Shown here one piece after another: positions 41,754-49,799 of a DNA stretch of 64,000 bases (position 1 is the stretch's first letter; the number at the start of each line of letters is the position of its first letter). The DNA comes from Spirillospora albida (lineage in GTDB: Bacteria; Actinomycetota; Actinomycetes; Streptosporangiales; Streptosporangiaceae). A program made the translations under genes and the position numbers. Location of the stretch: assembly GCF_000718255.1 (NCBI RefSeq), contig NZ_JOFJ01000002.1:186001-250000 (forward strand). Reading direction: 5' to 3'. A model generated the notes under the pieces. The model worked only from the letters and a program-made list of their open reading frames with translations, searched no databases and was not told the origin of the DNA.

Positions 41754-43358
41754 TCAGTTGCCGAGGACGAGTTCGGCGCAGCGCTCACCGATCATCATGG
41801 CGGGCGCGTTCGTGTTGCCGCCGATGATGGTCGGCATGATCGAGGCGTCCGCGACGCGGAGGCCCTCGATGCCGCGGACCCGCAGCTCCGGGTCCACCAC
41901 GGCCCGCTCGTCGGAGCCCATCCGGCAGGACCCCACCGGGTGGTAGACGGTCGTCGCCCGGTTCGGCAGCTCCTTGGCGAGCGCGGCGCGGTCCGGGAAG
42001 CCGGGGCCGGGGTTGAGCTCGCCGGTGACGTCGCCGGCGATGGCGGGGTTCGCCATGATGTCGCGGACGAGTTCGATGCCGTCCAGCAGCAGCCGCGCGT
42101 CGTCGGGGTCCGCCAGGTAGCCCGGGTCGAGCAGCGGCGGGGCCAGCGGGTCCGCGGACGCCAGCCGGACCGTGCCGCGGCTCTTCGGGTAGATCAGCGT
42201 CGGCATGATCGTCAGGGCGGGCCGCTTGTCGACCTTGTGGCGCACCGGCGCGTCCTGGTTCGGGAACGGGTACGACCACGGCAGCGCGTGGATCTGCAGG
42301 TCCGGGATGTCGCTCGCCTGCGGGCTGCGGACGAACCCGACCGCCTCGAACACGCTGCGTCCGACCCAGGTCCCGCCGCGCAGCGTCTCCCGCGCCACCC
42401 CGGACGCGAAGTACGGCGCGGTGCCGCGGTGCACGGCCGTCTTCATCAGGTACGTCATCGGCACGAACATGTGGTCGTGCAGGTTGTCGCCGACGGGCAG
42501 GTCGGCGTGGACGTCGATGCCGACGTCGCGCAGGTGCGCCGCCGGGCCGATGCCCGACAGCATCAGCAGCTGCGGCGACTGGTACGCCCCCGCCGACAGG
42601 ATCACCTCGCTGGAAGCCCCGATCGTCCGGCGGCCCTCCTGCGTGACGACCTCGATGCCGGTGGCGCGCTTGCCCTCGACCACGACCCGCGTGACCGTCG
42701 CCCCGGTCAGGATCGTGAGGTTCGCGAGGCCGTGGTCGTCCAGGTAGCCGACCGACGAGCTGTACCGCAGCCCGTCCGCCACGCTCTGCTGGAAGATCGC
42801 CGCGCCCTCCTGCGACTCCCCGTTGTAGTCGTCGATCCTCTTGACGCCCGCCGTCGCGGCGAGCGCCTCGATGAACGCCTCCGACGCGGGCGTGAGGTCG
42901 CGCTGCCGCGTCACCTGGATCGGGCCGCCCGCGCCGCGCAGGTCGCTGGCGCCGTCCTCCCAGTTCTCCATCCGCTTGTAGCCGCGCAGGACGTCCTCGT
43001 AGCCCCAGCCGGTGCAGCCGTCCGCCGCCCAGTCGTCGAAGTTCTTCCGGTTGCCCCGGACGAACAGCATCCCGTTGATCGAGCCCGACCCGCCGAGCAC
43101 CTTGCCGCGCGTCTGCGGGATCCTCCGGCCGAGCGCGTTCTCCTGCTCGGTGGTGTAGAAGCCCCAGTCCAGCTTCTTCTTCAGCTGCGGGATGTTGTGG
43201 AAGACCGCGATCAGCCCCGGCTTCCGGACGAGCCGCGTCCGGTCCGAGCCGCCGGCCTCGACCAGGATGACGCTCGCCCCCGAATCGGCCAGCCGCCTGG
43301 CGAGCACGCACCCCGCGCTCCCCGCTCCCACGACGACGTAATCAGCGGTCTGGTCCAT
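41754..43358 (-). CDS. GMC-family FAD oxidoreductase (choline dehydrogenase-like)
   Basis: 534 aa. The FAD Rossmann motif VVVGAGSAGCVLARRL starts near residue 8; GMC signatures are RGKVLGGSGSINGMLFVRGN and GAYQSPQLLMLSGIGP. The C-terminal active site has YHPVGSCRMG and GGNTNAPAMMIGERCAE (His/Asn pair). It oxidises an alcohol; no betaine-aldehyde dehydrogenase or BetI is adjacent, so choline is unproven. The ATG at 43358 follows GAGAGGAACC. Confidence 0.92.
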   Translation of the reverse strand: MDQTADYVVVGAGSAGCVLARRLADSGASVILVEAGGSDRTRLVRKPGLIAVFHNIPQLKKKLDWGFYTTEQENALGRRIPQTRGKVLGGSGSINGMLFVRGNRKNFDDWAADGCTGWGYEDVLRGYKRMENWEDGASDLRGAGGPIQVTRQRDLTPASEAFIEALAATAGVKRIDDYNGESQEGAAIFQQSVADGLRYSSSVGYLDDHGLANLTILTGATVTRVVVEGKRATGIEVVTQEGRRTIGASSEVILSAGAYQSPQLLMLSGIGPAAHLRDVGIDVHADLPVGDNLHDHMFVPMTYLMKTAVHRGTAPYFASGVARETLRGGTWVGRSVFEAVGFVRSPQASDIPDLQIHALPWSYPFPNQDAPVRHKVDKRPALTIMPTLIYPKSRGTVRLASADPLAPPLLDPGYLADPDDARLLLDGIELVRDIMANPAIAGDVTGELNPGPGFPDRAALAKELPNRATTVYHPVGSCRMGSDERAVVDPELRVRGIEGLRVADASIMPTIIGGNTNAPAMMIGERCAELVLGN

Positions 43359-43525
43359 GTGGTTCCTCTCAGCGTCCCCCCGGCCGCGCCAAGGCCGGAC
43401 GACCACTCACGAGGGGCCCGCGCCTGGCCCGATCGACGCCGCGCGGGATTCGCCGTCCTCCGGTTCCGGAGGACGATCGCCCGGCGGCCAATGGGTGATC
43501 AGATAGTAGAAGACGGTTCACCCGC

Positions 43526-43559
43526 CAGTCGAGACCCTTGTCTAAAGTCCAGTCGAGAC
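43526..43559. repeat. CAGTCGAGAC direct repeat upstream of the GMC gene
   Basis: CAGTCGAGAC at 43526-43535 and 43550-43559, 24 bp apart, with GTCTAAAG between. It lies 168-201 bp upstream of the GMC start and just past the end of the neighbouring regulator gene. Possible regulator sites. Confidence 0.4.
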
Positions 43560-43566
43560 GGCAGTC

Positions 43567-44214
43567 TCATTCGTCGCGGGGGCGGTCCAGCAGGCCCCGC
43601 TCGAGGGCGAGGACCACCGCGCGGGTCCGGTCCGCGACGTCGAGCTTGGCGAAGATCCGCAGCAGGTGCGTCTTCACCGTCGCCTCCGCGATGACCAGCC
43701 GCCTGCCGATCTCGGCGTTGGAGAGGCCGTCGGCCACCGCGTTCAGCACCTCCGCCTCGCGGGCGGTCAGCGTCACCGGGGCGGGCCGCCGCATCCGCAC
43801 CACGAGCCGCTCAGCGATCCGCGGCGCCAGGACCGTCTCGCCCCGGGCCGCGGACCGGACGGCGTCGATGAGCCGAGCGCGCGTCGCGTCCTTCAGGAGG
43901 TAGCCGACGGCTCCCGCCTCGACCGCCCGCTCGATGTCGGCGTCGGTGTCGTAGGTGGTGAGGATCAAGACCTTCGTCCCCGTGCCGCCGGAGACGATCT
44001 CGGCGGTGGCGGCGACCCCGTCCATGACGGGCATGCGCAGATCGAGGAGCGCCACGTCCGGAGCGTGCCGGGCCACGAGCCGGACCGCCTCCCCGCCGTC
44101 GTCCGCCTCGGCGACGACGATGATGGCCGGGTCGGCGGTGAGCAGGGCGACGACCCCCGCCCGCATCGCCGGATGGTCGTCGGCCACGACGACGCGCAGT
44201 TCGGTCTCGGGCAT
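43567..44214 (-). CDS. NarL/LuxR-family response regulator
   Basis: 215 aa. The receiver has VVVADDHPAMR, phospho-acceptor in LLDLRMPVMDG and LLKDATR. The C-terminal LuxR HTH has LTAREAEVLNAVADGLSNAEIGRRLVIAEATVKTHLLRIFAKL. Third gene of the MMPL-kinase-regulator operon; starts 6 bp after the kinase stop. Confidence 0.93.
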   Translation of the reverse strand: MPETELRVVVADDHPAMRAGVVALLTADPAIIVVAEADDGGEAVRLVARHAPDVALLDLRMPVMDGVAATAEIVSGGTGTKVLILTTYDTDADIERAVEAGAVGYLLKDATRARLIDAVRSAARGETVLAPRIAERLVVRMRRPAPVTLTAREAEVLNAVADGLSNAEIGRRLVIAEATVKTHLLRIFAKLDVADRTRAVVLALERGLLDRPRDE

Positions 44215-44220
44215 GTCATG

Positions 44221-45375
44221 TCACCCCTCGTGAGGCTGGGCGTCGATGGGCAGGAGGGCGAAGACGCGCGTGCCGTCACCGGGAGAGGCGGTGACCGTGA
44301 ACGCGCCGCCGAGTTCGGTGACGCGCCGCCGCATGCCCGCGAGGCCGAAGCCCCGGGCGTCCCCCGGCGTGAACCCGCGGCCGTCGTCGGTGACCTCCAG
44401 CTCGACGCCGTCCGGACGCCGCGTGAGGACGACACCGACGGTGGAGGCGGCGGCGTGCCTGCGGACGTTGGCCAGGGACTCCTGGACGCAGCGCAGGATC
44501 GCGATCCGGGTCGCCTGGTCGCAGTCGACCTCGGCCAGATCGGCGGCGACGGCGAGGCCGGTGTCCTCGGCGAAGCGGTCCAGGGTGCGGCGCAGCGTGC
44601 GGGCGATCGAGGCGGGCGCCGTCCCGTTCTGCGGAGCGGAGCCCACCAGGGCCCGCGCCTCGACGAGGTTCTCCCGCGCGGTGCGCTCGATGGACAGCAG
44701 TTGCCGGGCGGCCGTGGCCGGATCGGCCGCCATGCCGGTGCGGGCCGCCTCCGCCAGCGCGACGATGGAGGCGAAGCCCTGGGCGAGCGTGTCGTGGATC
44801 TCGCGGGCGAGCCGCTCGCGCTCCTCCGCCACGCCCTGCCGGCGGTGCGACTCGGCCAGCTCCAGCCGCGCCCGCTCCAACTCCGCGCTCAGACGGCGGG
44901 AGCGCTCCTCCGCACGCTGGAGCAGGCGGTGCACCAGCGCCCCGATCACCGCTCCGGAGGCGCAGGCGGCCACGGTGATGACCTGGTTCCCGGCGAGCGG
45001 GTCCCCCGTCCGGAGGATCCCGCCCGCCACGGTGGCCGCCGCCGCCGCGCCGCTCACCGTGACGGCGCCTCCGACCGTCCTCGTGGAGAACCAGAAGAGC
45101 GGAAGCGAGGTGACGAACAGCGACGCGGCGCCGCCGCGCAGGTAGGAGAGCACCCCCATGCCGGCGACGAGGAGCCAGAGGAACCGCGTCCGCTCACCGG
45201 GGAACCTGAGCGCGATCGCGTACGCGACGCCGAGGACGACCGGGACCCCCGACGACCAGTACCGCATCGCGCCGTGGTCGCCCAGTCCCGCGATGAGCAT
45301 GGGCACGAGGCCCACCAGCACCCACAGGGCGGCGTTCCAGCGGTGGATCCGGGACCGGTCGTCGGGGGTCGGCAC
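44221..45375 (-). CDS. NarL-type (HisKA_3) sensor histidine kinase
   Basis: 384 aa. Four to six membrane helices fill residues 15-155 with short loops. The dimerisation/phospho-acceptor motif is ERERLAREIHDTLAQGFASIV, and HATPase has CVQESLANVRRHA and DDGRGFTPG. The start is taken as GTG at 45375, 5 bp after the MMPL stop. Cognate regulator downstream. Confidence 0.9.
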   Translation of the reverse strand: MPTPDDRSRIHRWNAALWVLVGLVPMLIAGLGDHGAMRYWSSGVPVVLGVAYAIALRFPGERTRFLWLLVAGMGVLSYLRGGAASLFVTSLPLFWFSTRTVGGAVTVSGAAAAATVAGGILRTGDPLAGNQVITVAACASGAVIGALVHRLLQRAEERSRRLSAELERARLELAESHRRQGVAEERERLAREIHDTLAQGFASIVALAEAARTGMAADPATAARQLLSIERTARENLVEARALVGSAPQNGTAPASIARTLRRTLDRFAEDTGLAVAADLAEVDCDQATRIAILRCVQESLANVRRHAAASTVGVVLTRRPDGVELEVTDDGRGFTPGDARGFGLAGMRRRVTELGGAFTVTASPGDGTRVFALLPIDAQPHEG

Positions 45376-45380
45376 GATGA

Positions 45381-47537
45381 TCAGCGTACGTTCTCCACGG
45401 CACGCCCGGCCGGGACGCCGGGAGCCGTCCGCCGCCGCCGCGGCCACCAGGCGGCCTCGCCGAGCAGCAGCATCAGCGCCGGCAGGACGACCAGCCTGAT
45501 GACGAACGCGTCCAGCAGCACGGCCACCGCCAGGACGAAACCGATCTGCTTCATCTCGATCAGATGCAGCGGGACGAAGCTCGCGAAGACCGTCACCATC
45601 ACGACGGCGGCGCTCGTCACGACCCCGGCCGACCGGCCGATGCCCTCCAGCACGGCGTCCCGGGCGGGCACGCCCCGGTCCACCGCCTCCTTCACCCGGC
45701 TCAGCACGAACACCTGGTAGTCCATCGACAGCCCGAACAGGATCACGAACAGGAAGAGCGGCACCCGCGAACCGATCGACCCCATCGAGGTGAAGCCGAG
45801 CAGCCCCTCCGCCCACCTGTGCTGGAACACCGCCGTCAGCACGCCGAGCGACGCCACCGACGACAGCAGGTTCAGCACCACGCCGACCAGGCCGAGGACC
45901 ACCGAACGGAACGCCCACGCGGTGATGGCGAAGGTGACCAGCAGCAGCGCGCCGAGGATCAGCGGCAGCCTCGTCCGCTGGTGCTCGGGATAGTCGGCGT
46001 AGCGGGCGACGTCCCCCGTCACCGCCACCTCCGCGCCGGCCGTCCGTCCGACGGTCGCGGGGATGTGGTGCGCCCGGAGGCGCTCCAGCGAGGCTTGTGC
46101 CCGTTCCTCGCTCGGATGGGCCGGGACGGGAAGCTCCAGCATGCTCGTCCGTCCGTCAGCCGAGAGGCGGTACCGCGACGTCCCGGCGAAAAGCGGATCG
46201 CTCTTCGCGCGTCCGGCCAGGCCGTCCAGCGCCCTGGCCACCTCGTCCCGGCGTGCCGGATCGGCCCGCACGACGACCTGGTTCATGGCCTTCAGCTCCG
46301 GAAACGCCGCGTTCACCCGGTCGTACGCCTGCATCGCGGGAAGCTCGCGGGAGTAGGTCTCGCGCCCGACGTCCGTCAGCTTGAGGCCCGCCACCGGCGC
46401 CGCCATGGCCAGCAGGGCGAGTCCGGCGGCACCCAGCGTGATCGCGGGACGCGACGCGACCGACCGCAGCACGGCCGAGGTGAACCGTCCGGCCGAGTCC
46501 CCGTGCGTGCGCGTCCCGCGCCGCTCCGCCCTCCGGCCGAGCTTCACCAGCAGCGCGGGCAGGACGGTCAGCGAGCTCACCACCGCCGCGATGCTGACCA
46601 CGATCGCGCCGGTCGCCAGCGAGGAGAAGATGACGTCCCCCGCGAGGTACAGCGTCGCGCTCGACGCCGCGACCGCGAGGCCGGACACCACCACGGCGCG
46701 TCCCGAGGTCGCCGCCGCCAGCTCCACCACCGCCGCCGCGGGCAGCCGCCCGCCGGCCCGCGCCCGTTCCTCCCGCTCGCGCTTGAGGTAGAAGAGCGTG
46801 TAGTCGACGCCGACCGCCATCCCGATCAGCAGGATCACGTTCGCGCCGACCCCCGCGTCGGGGAACACGTGCGAGGCGAGCATCGACAGGCCGACGCCCG
46901 CGACGATGGAGGACACCGCGAGCAGCAGCGGCACCACCGCCATCGCCACGGAGCGGAACACCAGCAGCAGGACCATCAGCGTGATCGGCAGTGCGATCAT
47001 CTCGGTCCTGGACAGGTCGTCGCTCCGCTGCCCCTGCACGTCCTTGCTGATGGACGGGCCGCCCGACTCCTCCACCCACAGGTCCGGGTTCGCCTTCCGC
47101 ACCTCGGCGGTCTGCGCGAGGAGCGGGCCGACGTGCTTCTTGCCCTGCAGCTCCGGCCCCTTCAGGACCACATCGAGCCGGACGGCCCTCCCGTCCGCCG
47201 AGCGGACCGGCGCTCCCACCGACTCGACCTCGGGCAGCCGCTTCATGCGCGTCGCCACATCCCGGGCCACCGCGTCGGCCCGGCCCGCGTCCAGTCGCGC
47301 GGACCCCTTCGCCGCTATCAGCACCCGCTCCAGCGGCCGCGGCTGAAGGCCGCCCTGCTCGGCCATCGCCTCGGCGCGTCCGGCCTCACCCACCCGGAAG
47401 TCCGCCGATGTGGCGGCGTTGCCGCCGATCGCGATGCCGGCGCCGAGGCAGACCGCCACGAACAGGAACCAGCCCGCGATCGCCCGCCAGGGGTGGTGGG
47501 CGCTCCAGCGCGCCAGGCGTACAGAAGGATTCGTCAT
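45381..47537 (-). CDS. MMPL-family RND transporter
   Basis: 718 aa with the two-fold MMPL layout: a TM helix, extracellular domain, five-helix bundle, then repeat. Motifs include GMAVGVDYTLFYLKREREE and FGLSMDYQVFVLSRVKE (proton-relay Asp-Tyr pairs). The family exports lipids, siderophores or drugs; here the two-component genes downstream (5-bp gap) suggest a drug or envelope-stress role. The ATG at 47537 follows GAGGG. A strong inverted repeat is 55 bp upstream. Confidence 0.92.
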   Translation of the reverse strand: MTNPSVRLARWSAHHPWRAIAGWFLFVAVCLGAGIAIGGNAATSADFRVGEAGRAEAMAEQGGLQPRPLERVLIAAKGSARLDAGRADAVARDVATRMKRLPEVESVGAPVRSADGRAVRLDVVLKGPELQGKKHVGPLLAQTAEVRKANPDLWVEESGGPSISKDVQGQRSDDLSRTEMIALPITLMVLLLVFRSVAMAVVPLLLAVSSIVAGVGLSMLASHVFPDAGVGANVILLIGMAVGVDYTLFYLKREREERARAGGRLPAAAVVELAAATSGRAVVVSGLAVAASSATLYLAGDVIFSSLATGAIVVSIAAVVSSLTVLPALLVKLGRRAERRGTRTHGDSAGRFTSAVLRSVASRPAITLGAAGLALLAMAAPVAGLKLTDVGRETYSRELPAMQAYDRVNAAFPELKAMNQVVVRADPARRDEVARALDGLAGRAKSDPLFAGTSRYRLSADGRTSMLELPVPAHPSEERAQASLERLRAHHIPATVGRTAGAEVAVTGDVARYADYPEHQRTRLPLILGALLLVTFAITAWAFRSVVLGLVGVVLNLLSSVASLGVLTAVFQHRWAEGLLGFTSMGSIGSRVPLFLFVILFGLSMDYQVFVLSRVKEAVDRGVPARDAVLEGIGRSAGVVTSAAVVMVTVFASFVPLHLIEMKQIGFVLAVAVLLDAFVIRLVVLPALMLLLGEAAWWPRRRRTAPGVPAGRAVENVR

Positions 47538-47591
47538 GCCCTCAAGGCTGGTCGCGGCCCCCTTCCCCGGGACAGCCTCGACCGGTTGAAC

Positions 47592-47619
47592 CTCTTGTCC
47601 ACCGATCGATGGACAAGAG
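47592..47619. promoter_or_regulatory. Inverted repeat in the mmpL operon promoter
   Basis: CTCTTGTCCA (47592-47601) and TGGACAAGAG (47610-47619) are perfect 10-bp arms with an 8-bp spacer containing CGATCG. Located 55 bp upstream of the MMPL start: a likely binding site for the operon's own LuxR-type regulator. Confidence 0.55.
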
Positions 47620-47745
47620 CGAACACGGACCGTCCTGCGCGGGTCATGCCGCAGGCGGCGCCGGAGCATCCTGGTCCCGCAGGCGCTCACGGCGGTGCCT
47701 TGGCGCAACGGTCCGCCGCGAGGGGGAGATGCGGCCGGCGCCGGC

Positions 47746-47839
47746 TCAGGCGGGTGAGGCGTTCGGCTTGGCGAGATGCGCGGCTGGGCCGGTCAGGCGG
47801 GTGAGGCGTCCGCTTCGGCGAGGTGCGTCGCGAGGATCG
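47746..47839. repeat. Imperfect 47-bp tandem duplication at the 3' end of the MarR gene
   Basis: The segment from 47793 (start of the MarR stop codon) is repeated from 47746 with the same TCAGGCGGGTGAGGCG opening. The extra copy would encode the same NASPA-stop type C-terminus on the minus strand. It lies downstream of the MarR gene and is probably non-functional. Confidence 0.6.
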
Positions 47840-48188
47840 CCATGTGCGTCTCGCGGGCTTCGGTGTGGCGTCGGCGGCCCGCTTCGGTGATCTTCACGAA
47901 GACGCCGCGGCGGTCGGACTCGCAGAGGGCGCGGTGGACGAGGCCGGCCTTCTCCAGGCGGGCGACCGTGCGCGACAGGGCGCTCTGGCTCAGGTACATG
48001 CCGGACGCGAGGTCCTGCATGCGGCGCTTGTCACAGTTCGCCGCCTCGGCGAGCCGGTCGAGCGTTTCGAACTCGCTCATGGTCAGGCCGTGGGCGTCCT
48101 GCAGAGCGCGATCGAGATCGCAGGCGATGGTGTTGTAGCAGGTGAGCAGCTTGCGCCACCGGCCCACCAGGGCGGCCTCCGACTCCAT
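47793..48188 (-). CDS. MarR-family regulator, divergent from MFS transporter
   Basis: 131 aa from ATG 48188. The winged helix has LTMSEFETLDRLAEAANCDKRRMQDLASGMYLSQSALSRTVARLEKAGLV and CESDRRGVFVKITEAG. Longer starts (to 48260) would translate through the operator array and are unlikely. One Cys (NCDKRR) near the recognition region and another (LCESDRRG) by the wing could allow thiol sensing, but this is unproven. Confidence 0.88.
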   Translation of the reverse strand: MESEAALVGRWRKLLTCYNTIACDLDRALQDAHGLTMSEFETLDRLAEAANCDKRRMQDLASGMYLSQSALSRTVARLEKAGLVHRALCESDRRGVFVKITEAGRRRHTEARETHMAILATHLAEADASPA

Positions 48189-48203
48189 GCCGCGGATCCT
48201 AGC

Positions 48204-48275
48204 ATGCGCGCGCATCAGATGCACTCGCATTAAATTCACTCGAATCTTATGCGTAGACAATCAATGCGTGTGCAT
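48204..48275. promoter_or_regulatory. Array of five 12-bp dyads at exact 15-bp pitch between MarR and MFS genes
   Basis: Boxes start at 48204 (ATGCGCGCGCAT), 48219 (ATGCACTCGCAT), 48234 (ATTCACTCGAAT), 48249 (ATGCGTAGACAA, degenerate right half) and 48264 (ATGCGTGTGCAT), each followed by a 3-bp spacer. Consensus ATGC-N4-GCAT. The MFS start ATG at 48279 falls on the next 15-bp step. The array fills the divergent promoter and is the obvious MarR target. Confidence 0.8.
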
Positions 48276-48278
48276 GTA

Positions 48279-49742
48279 ATGTCCTCGGGCGTGACTCTCA
48301 CTGACACCTCACCAGCACCAGCGACGGTCAGCGCCCCCGCCGAGCAGACCTGGACCCCCCGGCTGTGGGGCATCCTCGCCGTCCTGTGCGGCGTCCTCTT
48401 CCTCGACGCCCTCGACGTCTCGATGGTCGGCGTGGCACTGCCGTCCATCGGCACCGAACTCGGCCTGTCCACCACGTCCCTGCAGTGGATCGTGAACGGC
48501 TACGTGCTCGGCTACGGCGGGCTCCTCCTGCTCGGCGGGCGCACCGCCGACCTCCTCGGCCGGCGGCGGGTCTTCCTCGTCGCGCTCGCCGTGTTCGCCG
48601 TCGCGTCCCTGGTCGGCGGCCTCGTCGACAGCGGGCCGCTGCTCATCGCCACCCGATTCATCAAGGGCCTCGCGGCCGCGTTCACCGCGCCGACCGCGAT
48701 GTCGATCCTGACCACCACCTTCCACGAGGGCCCGGCCCGCAACCGGGCGCTGTCGGTCTTCTCGGTCTTCGGTGCCAGCGGCTACTCGTCCGGGCTGATC
48801 CTGGGCGGCCTGCTCACCGGCTTCGGCTGGCGCTGGACGTTCCTGACCCCGGTCCCGCTGGCCGTGCTGGCCCTCGTCGCGGGCTGGCTGCTGATCCCCA
48901 AGGACCGGTCCGCGGCTGAGGGGGGCCACGACATCATCGGCGCCGTCACGCTGACCAGTGGCATGCTGCTCGCCGTCTACACCGTCGTGTCCGCGCCGGA
49001 CCGCGGATGGCTCGACCCGCTCACCCTCGGTTCGGTCGCACTCGCGGCGGCCCTGCTGATCGGTTTCGTCGTCACCGAGAACCGGGTGCGGCACCCGCTC
49101 ATCCGGCTCGGCATCCTGCGGATCGGCTCGATCGTCCGCGCGAACCTCAGCATCATCGCCCTGTTCGGCTCGTACCTCAGCTTCCAGTTCATGATGACCC
49201 TCTACCTGCAGGACGTCCTGCACTGGTCGCCGCTCAAGATGGCCATGGCGCTGCTGCCGGCCGGGCTCCTCGTCGCCTTCGGCTCGCCGTTCGTCGGCCG
49301 CCTGATCGACCGGTACGGGACTCCCCGGCTGATCATCAGCTCCATGGCCTCGCTCAGCCTCGGCTACGTGTGGTTCATCGCCACGGCGGGGAGCACGCCG
49401 AACTACGCGTTCACGATCCTGCCGACGATGCTCCTGCTGGGCGGCGGGTTCGCGTTCGGCTTCAGCTCGATCATGGCCCAGGCCACGCACGGCATCGACG
49501 ACTCCGAGCAGGGCCTGGCCTCCGGCCTGGTCCAGACATCGGGTCAGGTCGGCGCCGCCCTCGTGCTGGCGCTGGTCACCGCACTGGTCGCCGGCGTCGG
49601 CACCGCCGGCGACGGCGGGGGCTTCACCGAGTTCCACCCGGGCGTGAACCTCGTCACGGGCGTCGCCGTGGTCGGCCTCGCCCTCAACCTGATCCCCCTC
49701 TTCTCGCGCCGCACTCCCAAGCACGCCCGCGTCCCCGCCTGA
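48279..49742 (+). CDS. MFS transporter (DHA2/14-TMS type)
   Basis: 487 aa, 13-14 hydrophobic helices. Motifs are LDVSMVGVALPSIGTELGLS (TMS1), LLGGRTADLLGRRRVF (motif A) and FGASGYSSGLILGGLLTGFGWRW (motif C region). Proton-linked efflux by family; the substrate is unknown. The ATG at 48279 is chosen; no Shine-Dalgarno is visible and translation may be leaderless (GTG 48291 is an alternative). Regulated with the divergent MarR through the 15-bp array. Confidence 0.92.
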   Translation: MSSGVTLTDTSPAPATVSAPAEQTWTPRLWGILAVLCGVLFLDALDVSMVGVALPSIGTELGLSTTSLQWIVNGYVLGYGGLLLLGGRTADLLGRRRVFLVALAVFAVASLVGGLVDSGPLLIATRFIKGLAAAFTAPTAMSILTTTFHEGPARNRALSVFSVFGASGYSSGLILGGLLTGFGWRWTFLTPVPLAVLALVAGWLLIPKDRSAAEGGHDIIGAVTLTSGMLLAVYTVVSAPDRGWLDPLTLGSVALAAALLIGFVVTENRVRHPLIRLGILRIGSIVRANLSIIALFGSYLSFQFMMTLYLQDVLHWSPLKMAMALLPAGLLVAFGSPFVGRLIDRYGTPRLIISSMASLSLGYVWFIATAGSTPNYAFTILPTMLLLGGGFAFGFSSIMAQATHGIDDSEQGLASGLVQTSGQVGAALVLALVTALVAGVGTAGDGGGFTEFHPGVNLVTGVAVVGLALNLIPLFSRRTPKHARVPA

Positions 49743-49755
49743 CGCACACCCTCAC

Positions 49756-49786
49756 AGCAGGGACGCCCACCAAGGGCGTCCCTGCT
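49756..49786. terminator. Terminator between MFS and VIT/VWA genes
   Basis: Perfect 13-bp stem AGCAGGGACGCCC/GGGCGTCCCTGCT with a 5-nt loop. It serves the convergent ends of both genes. Confidence 0.85.
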
Positions 49787-49799
49787 CGTGTCCGGCACT

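Noticed and set aside
48189..48260. Upstream extension of the MarR protein to 48260
   Set aside because: The extension would translate the 15-bp operator repeats into repeated pentapeptides. ATG 48188 gives the normal family N-terminus.
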